Assembly: GCA_021613375.1 (NCBI GenBank)
Contig: CM038705.1
Span: forward strand, 6,715,604 to 6,779,603
DNA length: 64,000 nucleotides
DNA from: Megaleporinus macrocephalus
Lineage: Eukaryota > Chordata > Actinopteri > Characiformes > Anostomidae
Direction: 5' to 3'
Numbering within the stretch: position 1 is the stretch's first letter; each line of letters starts with the position of its first letter. The notes below the pieces were generated by a model, which made no database searches, was not told the origin of the DNA, and saw only the letters and a program-made list of their open reading frames with translations. The position numbers and the translations under genes were made by a program. Positions 22,641 to 36,600 of the stretch are shown here, piece by piece.

Positions 22641-24400
22641 TGGGCAGTGAAATTCTGGGACTTCCTTAAACTCACCACACAAGCCTGCTCTATAAAAACT
22701 CATATATGGGACAGTGCTTTAAAGGTGTGTTTGACAGGTGCCTAGGTGTTTGTTACCTCATAGTTTCCTGTTAGGTTACAAGCTGACTCACTTCTTTTTT
22801 TACAGTAACTACCTGCAAAACCAAAAGTAAATTTGCTCTGGAAACATAATTAGGCTCATAATAAGCCTCATGCTAGGATCATATTGGCTTTGCCACCACG
22901 TGGTTTGCTGTAATTCAGGCTACACCCCATAGAGTGTCAGGAGACTGGATATCAGACTAGTAAACATCATGTTACATCTGCTACATCATGTTTTTGTGCA
23001 AGATTAATAATATTTTTGGATGCACTACAAATATTAGGGATGGGCATCAGAGGGTCCCACGATATGAAATTATCTCAATACTTAAATGATGCTGCAAGCG
23101 ATATGCTGAATATTGGAGTATCATTTTAATTATATCGCAGACTAAAGCATTTTTACTGCTGCTTGTCATCCCAGCCTGCCAAGGTGTTGTGAAGTTCTGT
23201 CTACGCATTGCTTCGTGTTGTCTAATCTTGGTGAATCTAACTCAGATTTCGGAATTTTTCTCATAAGGTCAGATTAAAGCCTAGATCTCTGATAATCAGT
23301 TCCAAAAAAGATAGTGGGATTTTTCCACAGTAAATGGAGTTAATTGTGCGTGTATACTCTTATTCTGATTTATTATTCTTTCAGATTTTTTAGTCTGTAC
23401 CTCAGAAAACATATTGCGATACCAAAAAAAAGGAACCGGCTTTTAAGACTAAATTGACTTATTGTTTTTAAAAAAAGTTTTATGTTTAATTTACATTACG
23501 GCATCTTCTGTGAGTTTATTTGCCGGTTGTAAAGCAGAAATCCGATCATGGCCTGGCTCATGTAGACCTGGAGTTTTCCTGTTGTCTGAAGTATGTAACC
23601 CAAGTATGTGTAAACACAGAGAATGAATTGCTGGCAATTTTCTGCAGTTATCGCATCATAAAGCACATGTAAACACACTCATTGTATTGTTTAGGATGCT
23701 TTGTTGTAGCACTGTTTAAAAAAAGACTAACCCACTGTGTTAGTTTTTGCCCCAGTTCTCACATTGTGGTGGGAAGCTGTGGGGTTGTAGAGGGTTAGTG
23801 TTAGTTTGAGCATGAGAGGCTATATTGGCTGTGTGTTGAAAAAGAAGCCATAGTATTGTGCCATCCTTAACCAAAAGTAAACTTTTACTGCTTTGGAAAA
23901 ACGTAAATGATCTATGACCTGCTGTCTGTTGTGTAATAGTCCAAAGGCCACATTATTACTGTGCATTATTATTGTGATAGGCTGCTGTACCTTTATTACA
24001 ACCAAAAAGGGAAAGTTCATATTTTATATTGGCGGTAAAAGTTGTACCTACAGCGTTCTCATACTCATAGGAACAGTCCAGAAGTTCACAACTAAAAAAA
24101 CAATAGGACTCACGTCACTGATTGCAATAAACCCAGTAACAGAGTGGATCATACTGGTTGTAAATGATCTGTGTGGCGCTGCATGCAAAAGCAACAGTGC
24201 CCCCCACCTGCTGCAGCTGCATCTACAGCCAAACAGCCCCATCACTCACTCGCTGTGAGTTATCGCCCACATCTTCCCATTTCTGCTTCATATCCACGGG
24301 CAACATGTTTCTCTTTGGAGAACACCTGTGAGCAATTTGCTGGATAAATAACTGTGAGGAGCTCTGAATGCCGAATGCTATTCCGTTCAAAACAAGGCCA
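22641..24400. other. Intergenic stretch, nothing recognised
   Basis: AT-rich sequence with only short open frames lacking known domains. It includes a decayed 'gataccaaaaaaaagg' A-rich patch and TE-like AT-rich words. No gene is supported. Confidence 0.45.
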
Positions 24401-24414
24401 GTGCACTTCCACGC

Positions 24415-25090
24415 ACTCTTAAAAATAAAGGTGCCACAATGTATTCTTTTCACAGTGCGCAACCAAAAGGTTCCCAACCTTTTTTGTCAGATGAACCGTT
24501 TCAGTCTAACACATTACTAGGTATTTTAACTAGGGTTAGCAAAGCAATTAGGCAAATTGTAATAAAATGTTTTTGTGGGCACATTTCCAAGTTTATTTTT
24601 CCAAGTATCCTTTCAAGAAAGCTGACTTTATTTAGAAAGCTACTGCAAACATATTGCACACTTAAAATAATAAAGTTGTTTCAGTCATGAAGGATGATTT
24701 AGTTAGCCAGCTATTTTCTGTAATCTACATGAAACTGTCATGTGGTTACAGAATTTATTATATGACATGATATTAAAATTGAATTTGACAGTGACATTTC
24801 CATCACGGTCTCACAAAGCAGCTGCAGTGCTACAGTTGGGTAGCACTGCCATAGATGAACCATTTTTGGGTACCTAAAAAACTTTCAGTCGATGTTTCTT
24901 TGGAGAACTGTTTTTGTAAATCAGTTGAGCTTGAGTGTAAATGATTTTTCTACATAATGTAATGTAAAGTTTCTAATAAGAAATCTTGGTATCAAGGTTC
25001 CAAGAACCTTAAATATATTATTTTCACTCTTATTACATATTATTTTCATGATTCTTAAGTGGCATTGCTCACTGAACACTTTTTAAGAGT
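24415..25090. mobile_element. Miniature transposon with ACTCTTAAAAA ends
   Basis: The left end ACTCTTAAAAATAAAGGTGC (24,415) and the right end TTTTTAAGAGT (25,080-25,090) form an 11-bp inverted repeat. Inside are 'aaccatttttgggtacctaaaaaac' and 'ttctttggagaac' phrases typical of a very common fish element that reads AAAGGTTCT...AGAACC. The middle (about 24,480-24,850) may be a foreign insertion because it lacks these phrases. Non-coding. Confidence 0.6.
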
Positions 25091-27129
25091 ATAGAGAGTG
25101 TAGCGGTTTGGTGAACATGACCCTTCATTATTCATCTGGAAACAAATGGCCATTCAGCAAGACTGATGAAAGAAAGATGGTTATGATCATTTTTCAAAAG
25201 TAAAGATTTTTCCCCTAAAGCAGCTAGGGCTGGATCTGAATATTTAAGTATTCAGATATTCCCTCATTGGGTAGGTTTTAAAATTTGGCATTTGGGGACT
25301 ATTTTTTTTTCAGTTTTTTTGGCTAAATATAGACTACCAACAGTATCAAACTGCAAAATGCTATAACATAATGAGTTGGAAATACTTGAATGACTTAAGG
25401 TTATGGCCCATAAACACAGCTTTATTTTTATAGTTTGTTGAAAACGGCACTGGACACCATGAGATGTGCCAACACAGCCCTCTACTCTGGAAAGCTCACC
25501 ATTTCACTCATATTCAGGCTTTTCCACTAAAATGTCCTAATACAAATGAACCTAAAACAACCTGACATAAACATTTCTTCACTTAAAAAAATACTAAGCT
25601 ACTTACAATGTATCTGTGATTGTGCCCTCTGTACCTTGGTTAGACCAACTCTGTGAAACACTGTTTAACCCATACTTGGACTGCTATGCACCACCCTGCT
25701 ATTGTCCACTGGCCCTGCGCTAAGAGACACTAGTGGGGTCGATAGATGTAGTGAAGTAAGCACCTTTAAATATACATTGTTGATAACTGCTGAAGTTCAG
25801 AAACAAATAGTTTTTGGGACAGACCTAAAAGCAACATTATGTAACAATTTGACCTCAAAATAACAGTCTGTCCTTCCCACTTCTGGCATGTAACTTTGGA
25901 GGAGTGTGCAAACCAATCTCATCTGTGTCATCCGTCTCACAGAGTGATGTAGTTTTCCTGGGTGCCAAAAATCATCTAACCTGCAAAGAACTAACATACA
26001 AAGAACTGAATTCATCTCACCCCAAAATGTTTGGTCAGTCTTGGTGAAGATTGAAAACCTCTTGTAATAAAATCCTGTAACAAAATGTTATATTGGCTGA
26101 TCAACTACATTATGGATAAGGTGGTTAATTTAAAACTGGTTAATTTAGATTTTTTCATCCCTCGCTATAGGTGTGCTGTAGTCTGGTCAAGTCAAGCTGT
26201 GTTGTTCTGGTCCTTACTGTCAGTTGTTGAAAGAGAAACAAAATACATTCTGTTTGGAACCATAAAGATACACTGAACAAACTACACAGTGCAAACAGTG
26301 TATACTCTTTATCACCAGTGAATAATATGTAGAAGTTTTGTTCAATAGAGTTAAGACAGACAGATCGTGTAGTATTTGTGAAGTTAATTAATTATTTTTA
26401 AGTTACAGAAACAATTAAAGAACTATATAAATAACGTACAGTTAAACAACAGCATAGGTTTACAAACGTGGGCAGACAAATGTTTAGATACAAAGACAGG
26501 ATTTAAATGGTCAGTTTCTTCATAACATACCATTATTAACAGGGTTGGACTGTAATTAAATACATGTAATGGCATTACGTAGTCACAAAATAATGGAACT
26601 GTATTATGTTACAGTAAATAAGACAGTAATCAGATTACATGTGCATTATAAAACCAGGGTAACTACAGGCAGGATCAAGTTTAACCTAAATTCTACATTT
26701 GACTCAGCTTCAGAATGTGAAAAGAGAGCTAATAATCGGTGGAGTGGTAGAGTTTTTCATTTTTGCACACAAGGTTTCTTTGTTTATGAGCTTTGGGATA
26801 ATGGAAGTCAAATGTAATGTAAATGATCATTATTTGTAATTTGACAATTAGCTCTCACTTGGTTTGGTGTGAAATCATGTTTTTTGAAACTAGAAGAACA
26901 AGTTTATGTGGCTGAAACCAAGTTTAGGGAGCATCTATAAATTACATCACAAACGCAACGAAGTTTAAGCACAACATACTATACGTACTATATGTACTAA
27001 TGTGGAGCCTTATGAGCAGTACAGCCTTTTAGCAGACAGAAATGATGCCCATTCAGAGATAAAAGAAAGTAACTCAAACGCAATGTATACTGTACAAACG
27101 TATCACCCGTATGTTATAAATATTTCCAA

Positions 27130-27365
27130 ATTGTTGCTGTCCAAAGAAAAACATGTACAGGAGAGGACAAAAACTTACATTACTTTTAAAGTCAATGGAA
27201 CCAGAATTTCTAAGTTTTTCCAAGTTATTTTTGAGCATTTCTGTTTGTCCATTGTTCATAATTTTTTCAGACAATGTAGGCATCAGCTGTTTTGTTCAGA
27301 AGAAAAATAAAAATGGTCAACAATGGAGATATATGTTTTTCTTCGGACAACGGCGATTTGGCTAT
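27130..27365. repeat. Dispersed element with 'GTCAATGGAACCAGA' core (copy 3)
   Basis: The longest copy: 'ttgctgtccaaagaaaaacatgtacaggagaggac', then 'aaagtcaatggaaccagaatttct', and 'atatgtttttcttcggacaacggcgatttggc' at the right. It begins and ends with similar GTCCAA..AAAACATGT and ACATGTTTTTCTTCGGAC-like words in opposite orientation, hinting at terminal inverted repeats. Confidence 0.6.
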
Positions 27366-30300
27366 TGAGATGAGGGACCTTCATACTGTTTGAGACACAG
27401 TATGAGTTGCATCTCATTTTTTTTGGACAGCCAGTTTCTGAATGGAAGTGCAAACAGCAGACATAAAGTACAGACAACTGGGTCAGCTACAGACTATTCT
27501 TTGGTTCCATGAAACAGGACAGATTTTGTGTCTGCTGTGTGTTTAGTTAACCTTGAATATGTGGTTTTTTTCTTCTTTATTTAATTATATGCATGTAATA
27601 AGATAATTGATGGAAGTTGAATTGATTGATTGAACTGAAGTAATGAAATGTAATCAGATTATATTACTTTAATATAATATGTATTATTAGTTTGCAATAT
27701 AATTTAGGTAATCAGCAACGCAGTACATTTTCAAAGTAACCCTCCCAACCTTTATCATTATTTTGTGATTATTCATTAACTGTCATCAATACATCAATGA
27801 TAAAACAAATAGTTAAGAAATCTGATTGACTGAAAAATTCAAAGCATAAAACATAGAACTGATAAGTGGGATTGTGTTAAACATACCCTACATATAACAT
27901 CTATTCTGTTCATGATTTTACGACCAAAAACTAAGAAGCTGCAGATGGTGGGCTTCTTAATTTTTTAAGAAGCCCAGTTTTTTTAATGGCCAGAATGTCC
28001 ATAATAACAGCAGTGTACCCAAAGTATTACTAAAGTAGTTTCAGGGTATAATATGCCAACAATATGCTCCTGTTACACAGACAGACAGTGTAAGTGCAGT
28101 CCTAGCAGAGGATGCTGTGGCAGAATTGAAAGTTTTTCTCATCTTGAGTTTAATGTGTTCCCATGAGGCGGAGGAGGCCGCATTATTTTCCATATCAAAA
28201 TCTCATCTATTGCCAATTTGCTCGGCTGATGAGACAGAGGACACCTTATTTTAAATAGCAACCTTCTGTGTGTGCGTGTGTGTGTGTGTGTGTTTGTGTG
28301 TGAGCCCATGATTAAGCTGATGACGGAGGTGGTGCTCTCTACCTGCCAGCCTAAGCTCCATGGAGCCTCGCTGAAATTGAACGCTGGCAGCTCCGCTGAT
28401 TACTGGAACAGCCCCGGGAACACGGCTCCATTTCAATAATCTCTTCTGTCTCATCAGATCATAACGCATCCCTTTCTCCATCCATTTATCCATCCTTACG
28501 ACTGTTTACGTACAGTGGGCATGACATCAAGGATGTAAATATCTGACCTCACGACGCCGCACAATTTTGTTCTGCGTGTTTAAGCTACAAATTAGGAAAA
28601 ACATTTTGTCCTTGATGACAGTGAGCGCTGTTTACAACAAACCAGACAGCTAACGTTAGTGATGTGGATGAAATCTGAACACACATTGTGTATGTTTAAC
28701 TGACTTGGACTTTAGACTAAAAGTATTTTGCTGTGAGTGACTGTAAACCTTAATTATGTTTATTTTATCAAAACAAATCTTTTATATACTGATTATTTTA
28801 GCCCATTTTGAGCAGGACTTGAGAGACACTGCCAGTACATGACTAGCAAACACAGCTGTACACACATAAAATCATAATATATATTATGAAAATACAAAAA
28901 AGCTGTACTGGCAGTGTTTCAGTAGTTAGTTCCTGTACCTCTATATCTGAGTTTAGCTGGTTGCTAGGCTGTTGTCATGAATAATGTTGGTTATTTAGCT
29001 AGATACTGTTTACACTCAGGATGAGCTGCTGTTGTGGATGTGGTTTGACTAAAAGTATCGAAATATCATCAGGATCTGAAGAAGCAGCGCTGGAACATTC
29101 TCAGTCCCATTCAGTCATAGTGCTGTTGTACCGCAGCGCTGTTCACTGCTGTTCACTAGTCACACTGTAGTGTTCAGGAATTTCCATAGCGAGCTCGGGT
29201 TGTCTGTTGATTTAATTTAAAGCGTCTATTTTAAAGCAAATTAAGCAGCAAATAAAAAAAAAAGTAATGTTTATATATTTTCAGTATCTAAAACAATATG
29301 AAATCACCAGGGGGGTCTATAAGTGGTGCTTAGCCTTTAAAACTAGGATGTTTTATTTTAAATTTGGTTTAGTTTTTTTCTTTAATAATATGTAACTCTT
29401 GATGAATGTAACTAGCAGGTGACAAAGTAACAGGTCATGTATAGTAATTTCATACGGAAGAGCACAGTTTGTAGCTGCAAACAGTGTGCGAAGTACGCCC
29501 TCGTATTTTTGGGGGGGTCCCATACTGACTGGCTACTCCGCATATGCTGGCTGTTAACGCAGTGGTCATAGTCATGCTAATGAGTCTTCTTCTGGAAATA
29601 CTTGTTCTAGTTTTGTTGATCTTTTGAGATCTTACACATCTCCTGTCTTTAGTTTGAGAAGTGAGTAATAAGTAACTCTTTCCACCAAAAGCTTGAGAAA
29701 TGGTTTTCAAATTTATAAAGATGCTGCAGTGTAAAAGGTGCCCCGGTCATAGTTGCTAGTCTGTTAGGGACCAACTGGGTAAACCAGTCTCCCACAACGC
29801 CACCCTGAGGCAGACCAGTGCTGCATCTGTGTTTAGTTAAGAATATCACAGACAGAAGCTCAGCAATTCGTGAGTAAAGCTGCTAAACAATGAGCTTTCC
29901 CGAAAGTTGTATTTGAGTATTTGATTTTCTTTACTGGACAGCGTAACGTATTGAATTTGGGTTATGAGGCATTCAAGAGGTTCAAGAGGTTAATTAAGGC
30001 CCCAGACCCCCAGGACCTCCTGTATTTCACACCTTGACTGCGATTTAGCACTGAGCAGCAAGCGATGTGGTGACAGAACAACAAAAAAAGGTGTCCAATT
30101 AAAATTAATTCAGCTGTATGCATATGAATATGATGCAGTGGCTTTCTGATTGGCTCAAACAAAACCGTCTGGCCACCAATAGACTCTGGATTTCAAGGTG
30201 CAGTGCAGCAACCACTGATGCTTCTTTTTTCTTTATCTTCCAACATATTCCAACTGCCATGTACTGGTATGCAGCAAAATTAACAGACAATTTTATGTAT

Positions 30301-31374
30301 TTTGTACCATTTGAAAGGTTGATTGTGTAGTTTTTATGTATATGTGTGACCGGCGTTTATAACATAAATAACTACTTGATAAGCTATGCATTTTAACCGG
30401 CTTCAGCTCTTTTAGCATTGATGGCTATTCAACGCAGTGTAGAAAGCCTGAAGCTTGAAAATGTTAGACTTTTTCATTTCTTTTCCAGAAAGATAGATTT
30501 ATTGATCCCAGAGGGAAATTCAAGGCATCCAGTAGCTATTCCACAAGTGCACAAGTTAGGACTAAACAGGACAGTTGCAACAAATTAAATATAATATAAA
30601 ACAAATAAAATATAGTATATATATAAAATAGAAATAGAAAAAATCTCACAGTGTGTATAAGTGATGACAGTCGTGCAGTTAACCAGTGTAAACAGTGTAG
30701 ACCACTTTGGTAGGTCCAGACCCCATAATTTGAGCTGCTTCACCACATAGTGGTTTGGTAATATCACAGGAGCTTGTAAATGGCCCCCTGGTTCCCACAG
30801 GATCCTAAGCAACTGTGTAGGTTGCTTATTAGGTAGAGTCGGCATTTCCAGTCAGTATTTATTTGGGACACAGCACAATTGTCATGTTTTACCCCCATTC
30901 AATTTGTATTAATTTCTTTTTGTTTTCGTTGAACATTTAACTGAAAACACAACCATGACTGGAGGTACCATTTACACAGAAGCCGAACAAACACTAAAAG
31001 TTTTCTATTTTTTTTTTTTTTAATTGAAACAAAACAAAACCAATGTTTCGGTTTTAAACTAGACAAACCAGCACATTCTTAATTAAATTCACATATTTGA
31101 GTTAATATAAACAATATGGAGTTTTACATGTGACAACAGCCAAAGATTTTTATTTTGGGGCCAAACTTAAATGAAAAATGTTATTGTTAAAAATGTTATG
31201 TAAAAGTCCAGCTTTTAAAAGTCATTACAATGTAATTCTGATGCATTTGTGCCCCAAATGTTTTATATCTATAGTTTTCATCAGCTGTCCTACTTTGTTG
31301 GCTATTAGTTTCCCCCCCTTAATCAGACTTTCTCCCTCACCTATCTCCTTCTACCCTTCTTTCTCTTCACTTTC

Positions 31375-31412
<38 letters not shown>

Positions 31413-31673
31413 CTCTGGTCAGCTCAGAGGTAATTAGGAGCTGATGTGGTACGAGCGCTCTGCAGCGGTGATAACTCTGTTAGCTTTAATTAAAGACATT
31501 TATAGGGATGTAAAGGCATTTAGCCCAGGAGCTAGAGACCAGCTCAGATTATAGGCCCTTAAATTCTCACTCTTGCTTATCCCTCCCCCAGTACACACAC
31601 ACACACACTTTCTACCTTATGACTCCAGATAAAAGTCCTCCCAGCTCACCAGTGACTTTCATACTATAATTAG

Positions 31674-32012
31674 TAGGGCTGTGTATTGGCAAGAACCTGA
31701 TGATAAAATATATCACGATATTGCAAGCAAAGTGATGTATTGTGATTTTTCATACCCTACTATTAAAACACACCACTATATGAACAGGTTTATCAATACT
31801 TACAATAGCATTGCGCCCTTGTGCTGCTTGTTAATGTTGGAGTGGAGCTGAAAATGGATTGCAACACTGCCATCTAGTGGTCAGAGATTTAAACACAACA
31901 CACAATGATACACTGTCTGCCAGGAATCTGTGTATCGATACTGTGTTTTTGAGAATCAATACAGTATCACTAACATAATATCCCCATATTCTATATATTT
32001 TTTACACCCCTA
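31674..32012 (+). mobile_element. hAT-like miniature transposon, copy E
   Basis: Starts TAGGGCTGTGTATTGGCAAG and ends TTTTACACCCCTA. Internal landmarks are conserved with 8,126-8,503, but it is about 40 bp shorter because part of the left repetitive region is missing. The flanking octamers ataattag and ctaacggg do not match, so the target duplication has decayed or one end has been rearranged. Confidence 0.78.
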
Positions 32013-33512
32013 CTAACGGGAAAACTAAACGACAGACAGGATGCGGAACAGAAGGGTAACATCAATACACAACAAAAACAGATGGACTATAAACACACAT
32101 AAAACAAGGGACACCTGGGCACACTTAGATACAAACACGGAACAGGTGAGGGGTGGAGACAAGCACATGATCAAAACATAAACAGACGCACATGGGAATG
32201 AGGGAGCATCAGGGAGCGCAAACAAGGACATGGAGGGCGTGACATGAAGCCTTTACTTCAAACTTTTTTTGAAATGTGTTGCAGGCCTGAATGGTTGTAT
32301 GTTCACAAATGAAATGAAGTAGACAAAACATGGCGTGTCTCTGGTTCATACTGTCTGCAGTGAAGTAAAAGTGTTGGTTTTCCATCCTGCTTCAGCTTTT
32401 TTTCTGATTTGTAATAAGTATGTATATAATTAATGAATAACTAAGTAATGATGGGTAATATCGCTGATGTGGTTAATTTCAGGTACTGAAAAATAAACCA
32501 GTGCTACATAATCAATCAACTCGGAAGTACATTGAGGGAGACCCTCATTTACAATGTAGCCGAGCATTACAATTTCACAAAGGAATTAAAAAAAAAATAT
32601 ATATATATAAAATAAAATAAAATGATGTAAACAGAGTGTCAAGAAAACCATGATAAATCATAAAAGAAGATGGCAACAAAATAAGAGAATAAAATAAAGA
32701 ATAAGACAGGAATAAATAAATAAATAAATAATTAAACAGGACATGTATAAATAAAGTAAAAAGAACCAAAAGTTAGATTTTAATAAAAAAAGAGTGAATA
32801 ATAAAAACAATACAAACTGAAAAAACACAGGGGTAATAAATCTAACATAGTAAAAGAAATAATATTAATGCAAAAATAAAAGAATGGTAAAATAAGAATA
32901 AAACATAAATTAATAATAAAAATAAATAATGAAATAAATAAAATTATAAAAAATCAAGAAACAGAAATGAAAAGTATAGATAAGAAAAGTAAAAAAAGGT
33001 AAAAAACTATAAAGCTATAAATCTAAAGATATGATAAAAGAACAAAAAGCTCAGTCTGAAGGTAGTCAGAAACTAAAAAGTAGTCAGAAACTAAAAGAAG
33101 AACCGTTTGGGAGCCAATTGATCTGACTCACTGTAAAGAGCCAAGATGCCCGTCACCACACAGAATACCTCGGAATACTTAATGTAGCCTGGTCACTAAT
33201 GGCTGGAAAGGCCGGACAGTCCTAAAATATTAAATCTGTTTGGGCAAACAACAACAGGCCTGTCTCAGCGTGAAGTTTCATGCTTATTTGCATTTATTAT
33301 GCAAAGAAAATACAGACTTAAAAAGACCAATTAGACCGTTTTCTACCCGTCAATAACAGTGTGTATGTGTGGAGTTTAATTTATTTATCTGTCTCTCGCA
33401 TTAGCGCTGGCATTTTCCTGTGCGAGTGTGTGCGCATAAATGGTCATGACAACGTGTTATACTTCCTAGCTGTCAGACTTATCTTGCTTGTCAGAGTTTG
33501 TCCTGCCCTGGC

Positions 33513-33519
33513 TTTATAT
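33513..33519 (+). promoter_or_regulatory. Possible TATA box of the receptor gene
   Basis: TTTATAT lies about 90 bp upstream of the signal-peptide ATG at 33,606, which would place transcription start near 33,545. The stretch shows no CpG enrichment, as is common for lymphoid-restricted genes. A weak call from position and sequence only. Confidence 0.25.
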
Positions 33520-33605
33520 GCACCAGCCTTTCCTGTGAGATAGTCACTGTCCATTGTACGTGGTGGCTGTATTTGTCATCCTTGAGAGTACATCACTGGA
33601 ATAAG

Positions 33606-33672
33606 ATGACTTGTTCTCTTCGTTTTGTACTTGTTTCTGTGTGTCTTATATTTCCATCTTCACCAGACAGAG
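33606..33672 (+). CDS. Exon 1: signal peptide
   Basis: ATG at 33,606 opens MTCSLRFVLVSVCLIFPSSP + DR, with a basic residue before a hydrophobic core and a Pro/Ser-rich cleavage region. The exon ends at AGAG|GTATGC, a fair donor, after 22 codons plus one base. The spare G joins TC of exon 2 to give valine, so the phase-1 junction is exact. This start was chosen because it is the only signal-like ATG exon within 3 kb upstream that joins exon 2 in frame. Confidence 0.72.
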
Positions 33673-36600
33673 GTATGCTATTCTGTTCTGTTTTTTTATT
33701 CCTGAAAAGCATATTAGCTTCAATAATAATATGCATGTGTATGTTATGAAAACTTGTTGTTATTTTGAATATATAATAGCCATTTATATAACAGGCCTTT
33801 TATTAGTAAGCTCTAGAATGTGGGAGTCCTGCTGTTCCCAAAGTGACTGACTCACCAGCCTGGAGATTTGTCTCATGTCTTTGAGTTTTGTGTCCTCTAT
33901 CGAACTGAGACATGAAAAGGTTACCTAACATAGTTTGGAATGAAGTGTTAATTAGAGATCGACCGCTCTGCGTTTTTGAGGCCGATTGCGATCGCTGATC
34001 ACCTTTCAGGGCTATCGGCTCATACCAATCGAGGGTGGGGCTATATGCCACGGCAGGGCTACAAGTTATGAAACATGATCTAAACTGGTTTACTCACTCC
34101 TGGCTGGTCTTCCTCTGCAGGCCATCAGGCCCTTACAACTGATCCAAAATGCAGCAACACGGCTCGTCTTCAATTGTCCCAAGTTCACGCATGTCACACC
34201 ACTGCTGCGCTCCCTTCACTGGCTTCCTGTAGCTGCTCGCATTCAGTTTAAAGTTCTGATGCCTACAAAGCCAAGAATGGACCAGCTTCTCCTGACCTTA
34301 TGGCAATGGTCAAAAGTCGAACCGCACCTTGAGCCCTTCGCGCTTCAAGTATGGCTCGGCTTGACCCGCCATCACTCAAGATTCATGGAAGACACACAAC
34401 AAAACGCTTCTCTGTCCTGGCACCCAGATGGTGGAACGAACTTCCACTGGCTGTCCGAACAGCGAACTCTCTCGCGGTCTTCAAACGCAGACTGAAGACC
34501 ACCATCTCTTTGTAAAGCACTTATAATCACTAATATACTAAAGTACTGGTATAAACTGTAATTGCACTTTATCTTCTAGGAACACTGGCTAAGTACTGCA
34601 CTTGTACTGTATGTAGTCTTGTATTTGTTCTCTTCTCTGTAGGTGTTCCAGTCTTGCTAGGTATTGCGTTGTCTTTTTTCTAGGTATCAGCACTGGCCCT
34701 GTGTTTATGGCAGTGTTTGAGTATAAGAGTAGTTTGGACTAAATCCTGTTGTACTAGATAGAGATTCATACTCTAACCGAACACTAAGCACTTTTGTAAG
34801 TCGCTCTGGATAAGAGCGTCTGCTAAATGCCATAAATGTAAATGTAATGTAAATGTTTATTACCATTTTTAACGAGCTCATGTGAAACAGCATAATATTT
34901 TTAACAAAATTAACAGTAAATAAACAAAGTAAACCAAACAAATACTGCAATCATTCATTCAATTTAGACCCTTAATTTAAAACAAAAAAAGTTAAAACTG
35001 CAGTAAAAACTGTAGTCATTAAACGCAGACTCTGTTATTTTAAACTAAAAACTGTAATCATTAAATGTAGATCTTGAATTGCTGCTGCTGTTTTGTTCGT
35101 ACCGGTCAGATCTGGTCTGTAGGTGTTCTGGGTTATTAGTTTTGTGTTAGCTGTGCGTGCTAGCTTTGCTGTTTGCTGATACTCACTGTATTCAGCTGTG
35201 TGGTGTACTCTTAAGTGCTGTATCAGATTAGTAGTGTTAAATGTCTTTGTCTTGGTTCCTCAACGAGACACATTGATTTTACAAATTTTAAAAACATCCA
35301 GGATGAGTCTGAGTCACATACGGAAACAAACTGCCAGACGTACGACATGTTTTCTACCAGCGCATGTGGTGAACGCCATAAATTGTTCTCACGACGCGGC
35401 TGCTTTAGTCAGTCTGTCAAATATGAAATGGTATGTATTTCTACCTAGTGGTTCAGATAGGAATTGCAGGGACCTGGTCTGAGGACGTCTCCTCTTCCTG
35501 GATGAAACGCTAGCCGTAAATACAGAAATTAGGCTCATTTGTTTAATGCCATGGATCGGCTTAATTGGAGAAATATCGGCCAATCACCGATACAAAGCTG
35601 ATCGATCCTTCCATCTCTAATTTTAACGACACATACCTGTATAAAACAAGGCTACTTTATATTAGGTTTCACCTAATTCTTGGAAAGCCCTATAATTTAG
35701 AAATGAATTGAGGCTGAACAGAGTTGTAGATGATTCCACAGTGACTGAGAAAGCTGTAACATCAGGAAAGAAGTTTAAATACAATTTAGCATTCAGAACA
35801 AATTCATAATAAAATGAATGTACCAAAGGCCTAATGTCTCAAAAATAACAAACAACTAGAAATACACTTACAATATATTAGTATTTACCATTTAACCGTC
35901 TGAATACTGAATAAAACATGTTTATAATATACAGGTCAGTCTTATATAAGTTGTTAGTAAGAATTAGAAATTTAACCTGTATCTATTAATAAGCATGGTA
36001 AAAATGTGTGGGTTGCAGTCAACGACTGGACACATGTGGTCATGGTTCAGGAGGGTAGACCTGTCACCCTGCCCTGCTCGGAGGGACCGGCCACGGTTGC
36101 CGAACGGGTCACCTGGATGGTGATGCGGTCTGAAGAGACGCGCTGGACATCCCTGCTTTCGTTGAACACCAGCAAGGGGCTGGTGGACAGACTCCAGAGC
36201 AACACGCTCGGCAGAACCTTCGAGATATTTGAAAATGTGACGCTGCAGTTCCAAGCCACGGCAAGAGATGGTGGGCGGTACTCATGTCTGATGCACCAGA
36301 GAGGCGGGAAGTTGAAAGAGAGGATCATTCTTCTCGCTCTTCTGAAATGTTGAGTAATCCACTCTATTTCTGACATGGATCAATATCAGAGTCGAATTTA
36401 TGTTCACACATATTGCTGTTGGTGCATATATGCATGGGGGAATCAATGTCACAGGGTTTACATAGACCTGCATCATTTTAAACATTGTAATTTACCTTTT
36501 TTATTTTAATGATTCATAAAAAACAACACATTGCAGCCTTCTGTGGTATCTATACTGCAAGAGCCAGTATCACAATAATGACTAGCAAGCATTGCATTTT

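Larger units (their letters stand above)
25091..33300. other. Intergenic region with scattered repeats, no gene recognised
   Basis: Contains the dispersed element at 27,130-27,365 and (TG)n at about 28,265-28,300. At about 30,488-30,530 is a typical fish retroelement tail, 'tagatttattgatcccagagggaaattcaag'. A (CT)n tract lies at about 31,380-31,410, a hAT-like copy at 31,674-32,012, and an A-rich AAATAA-type low-complexity block at about 32,585-33,030. Open frames are short and without domains. Confidence 0.5.

Noticed and set aside
34259..34495. 78-codon plus-strand frame as a gene
   Set aside because: It is a shifted frame over the end of a LINE reverse transcriptase. The true frame (RFSVLAPRWWNELPLAVRT) is interrupted.
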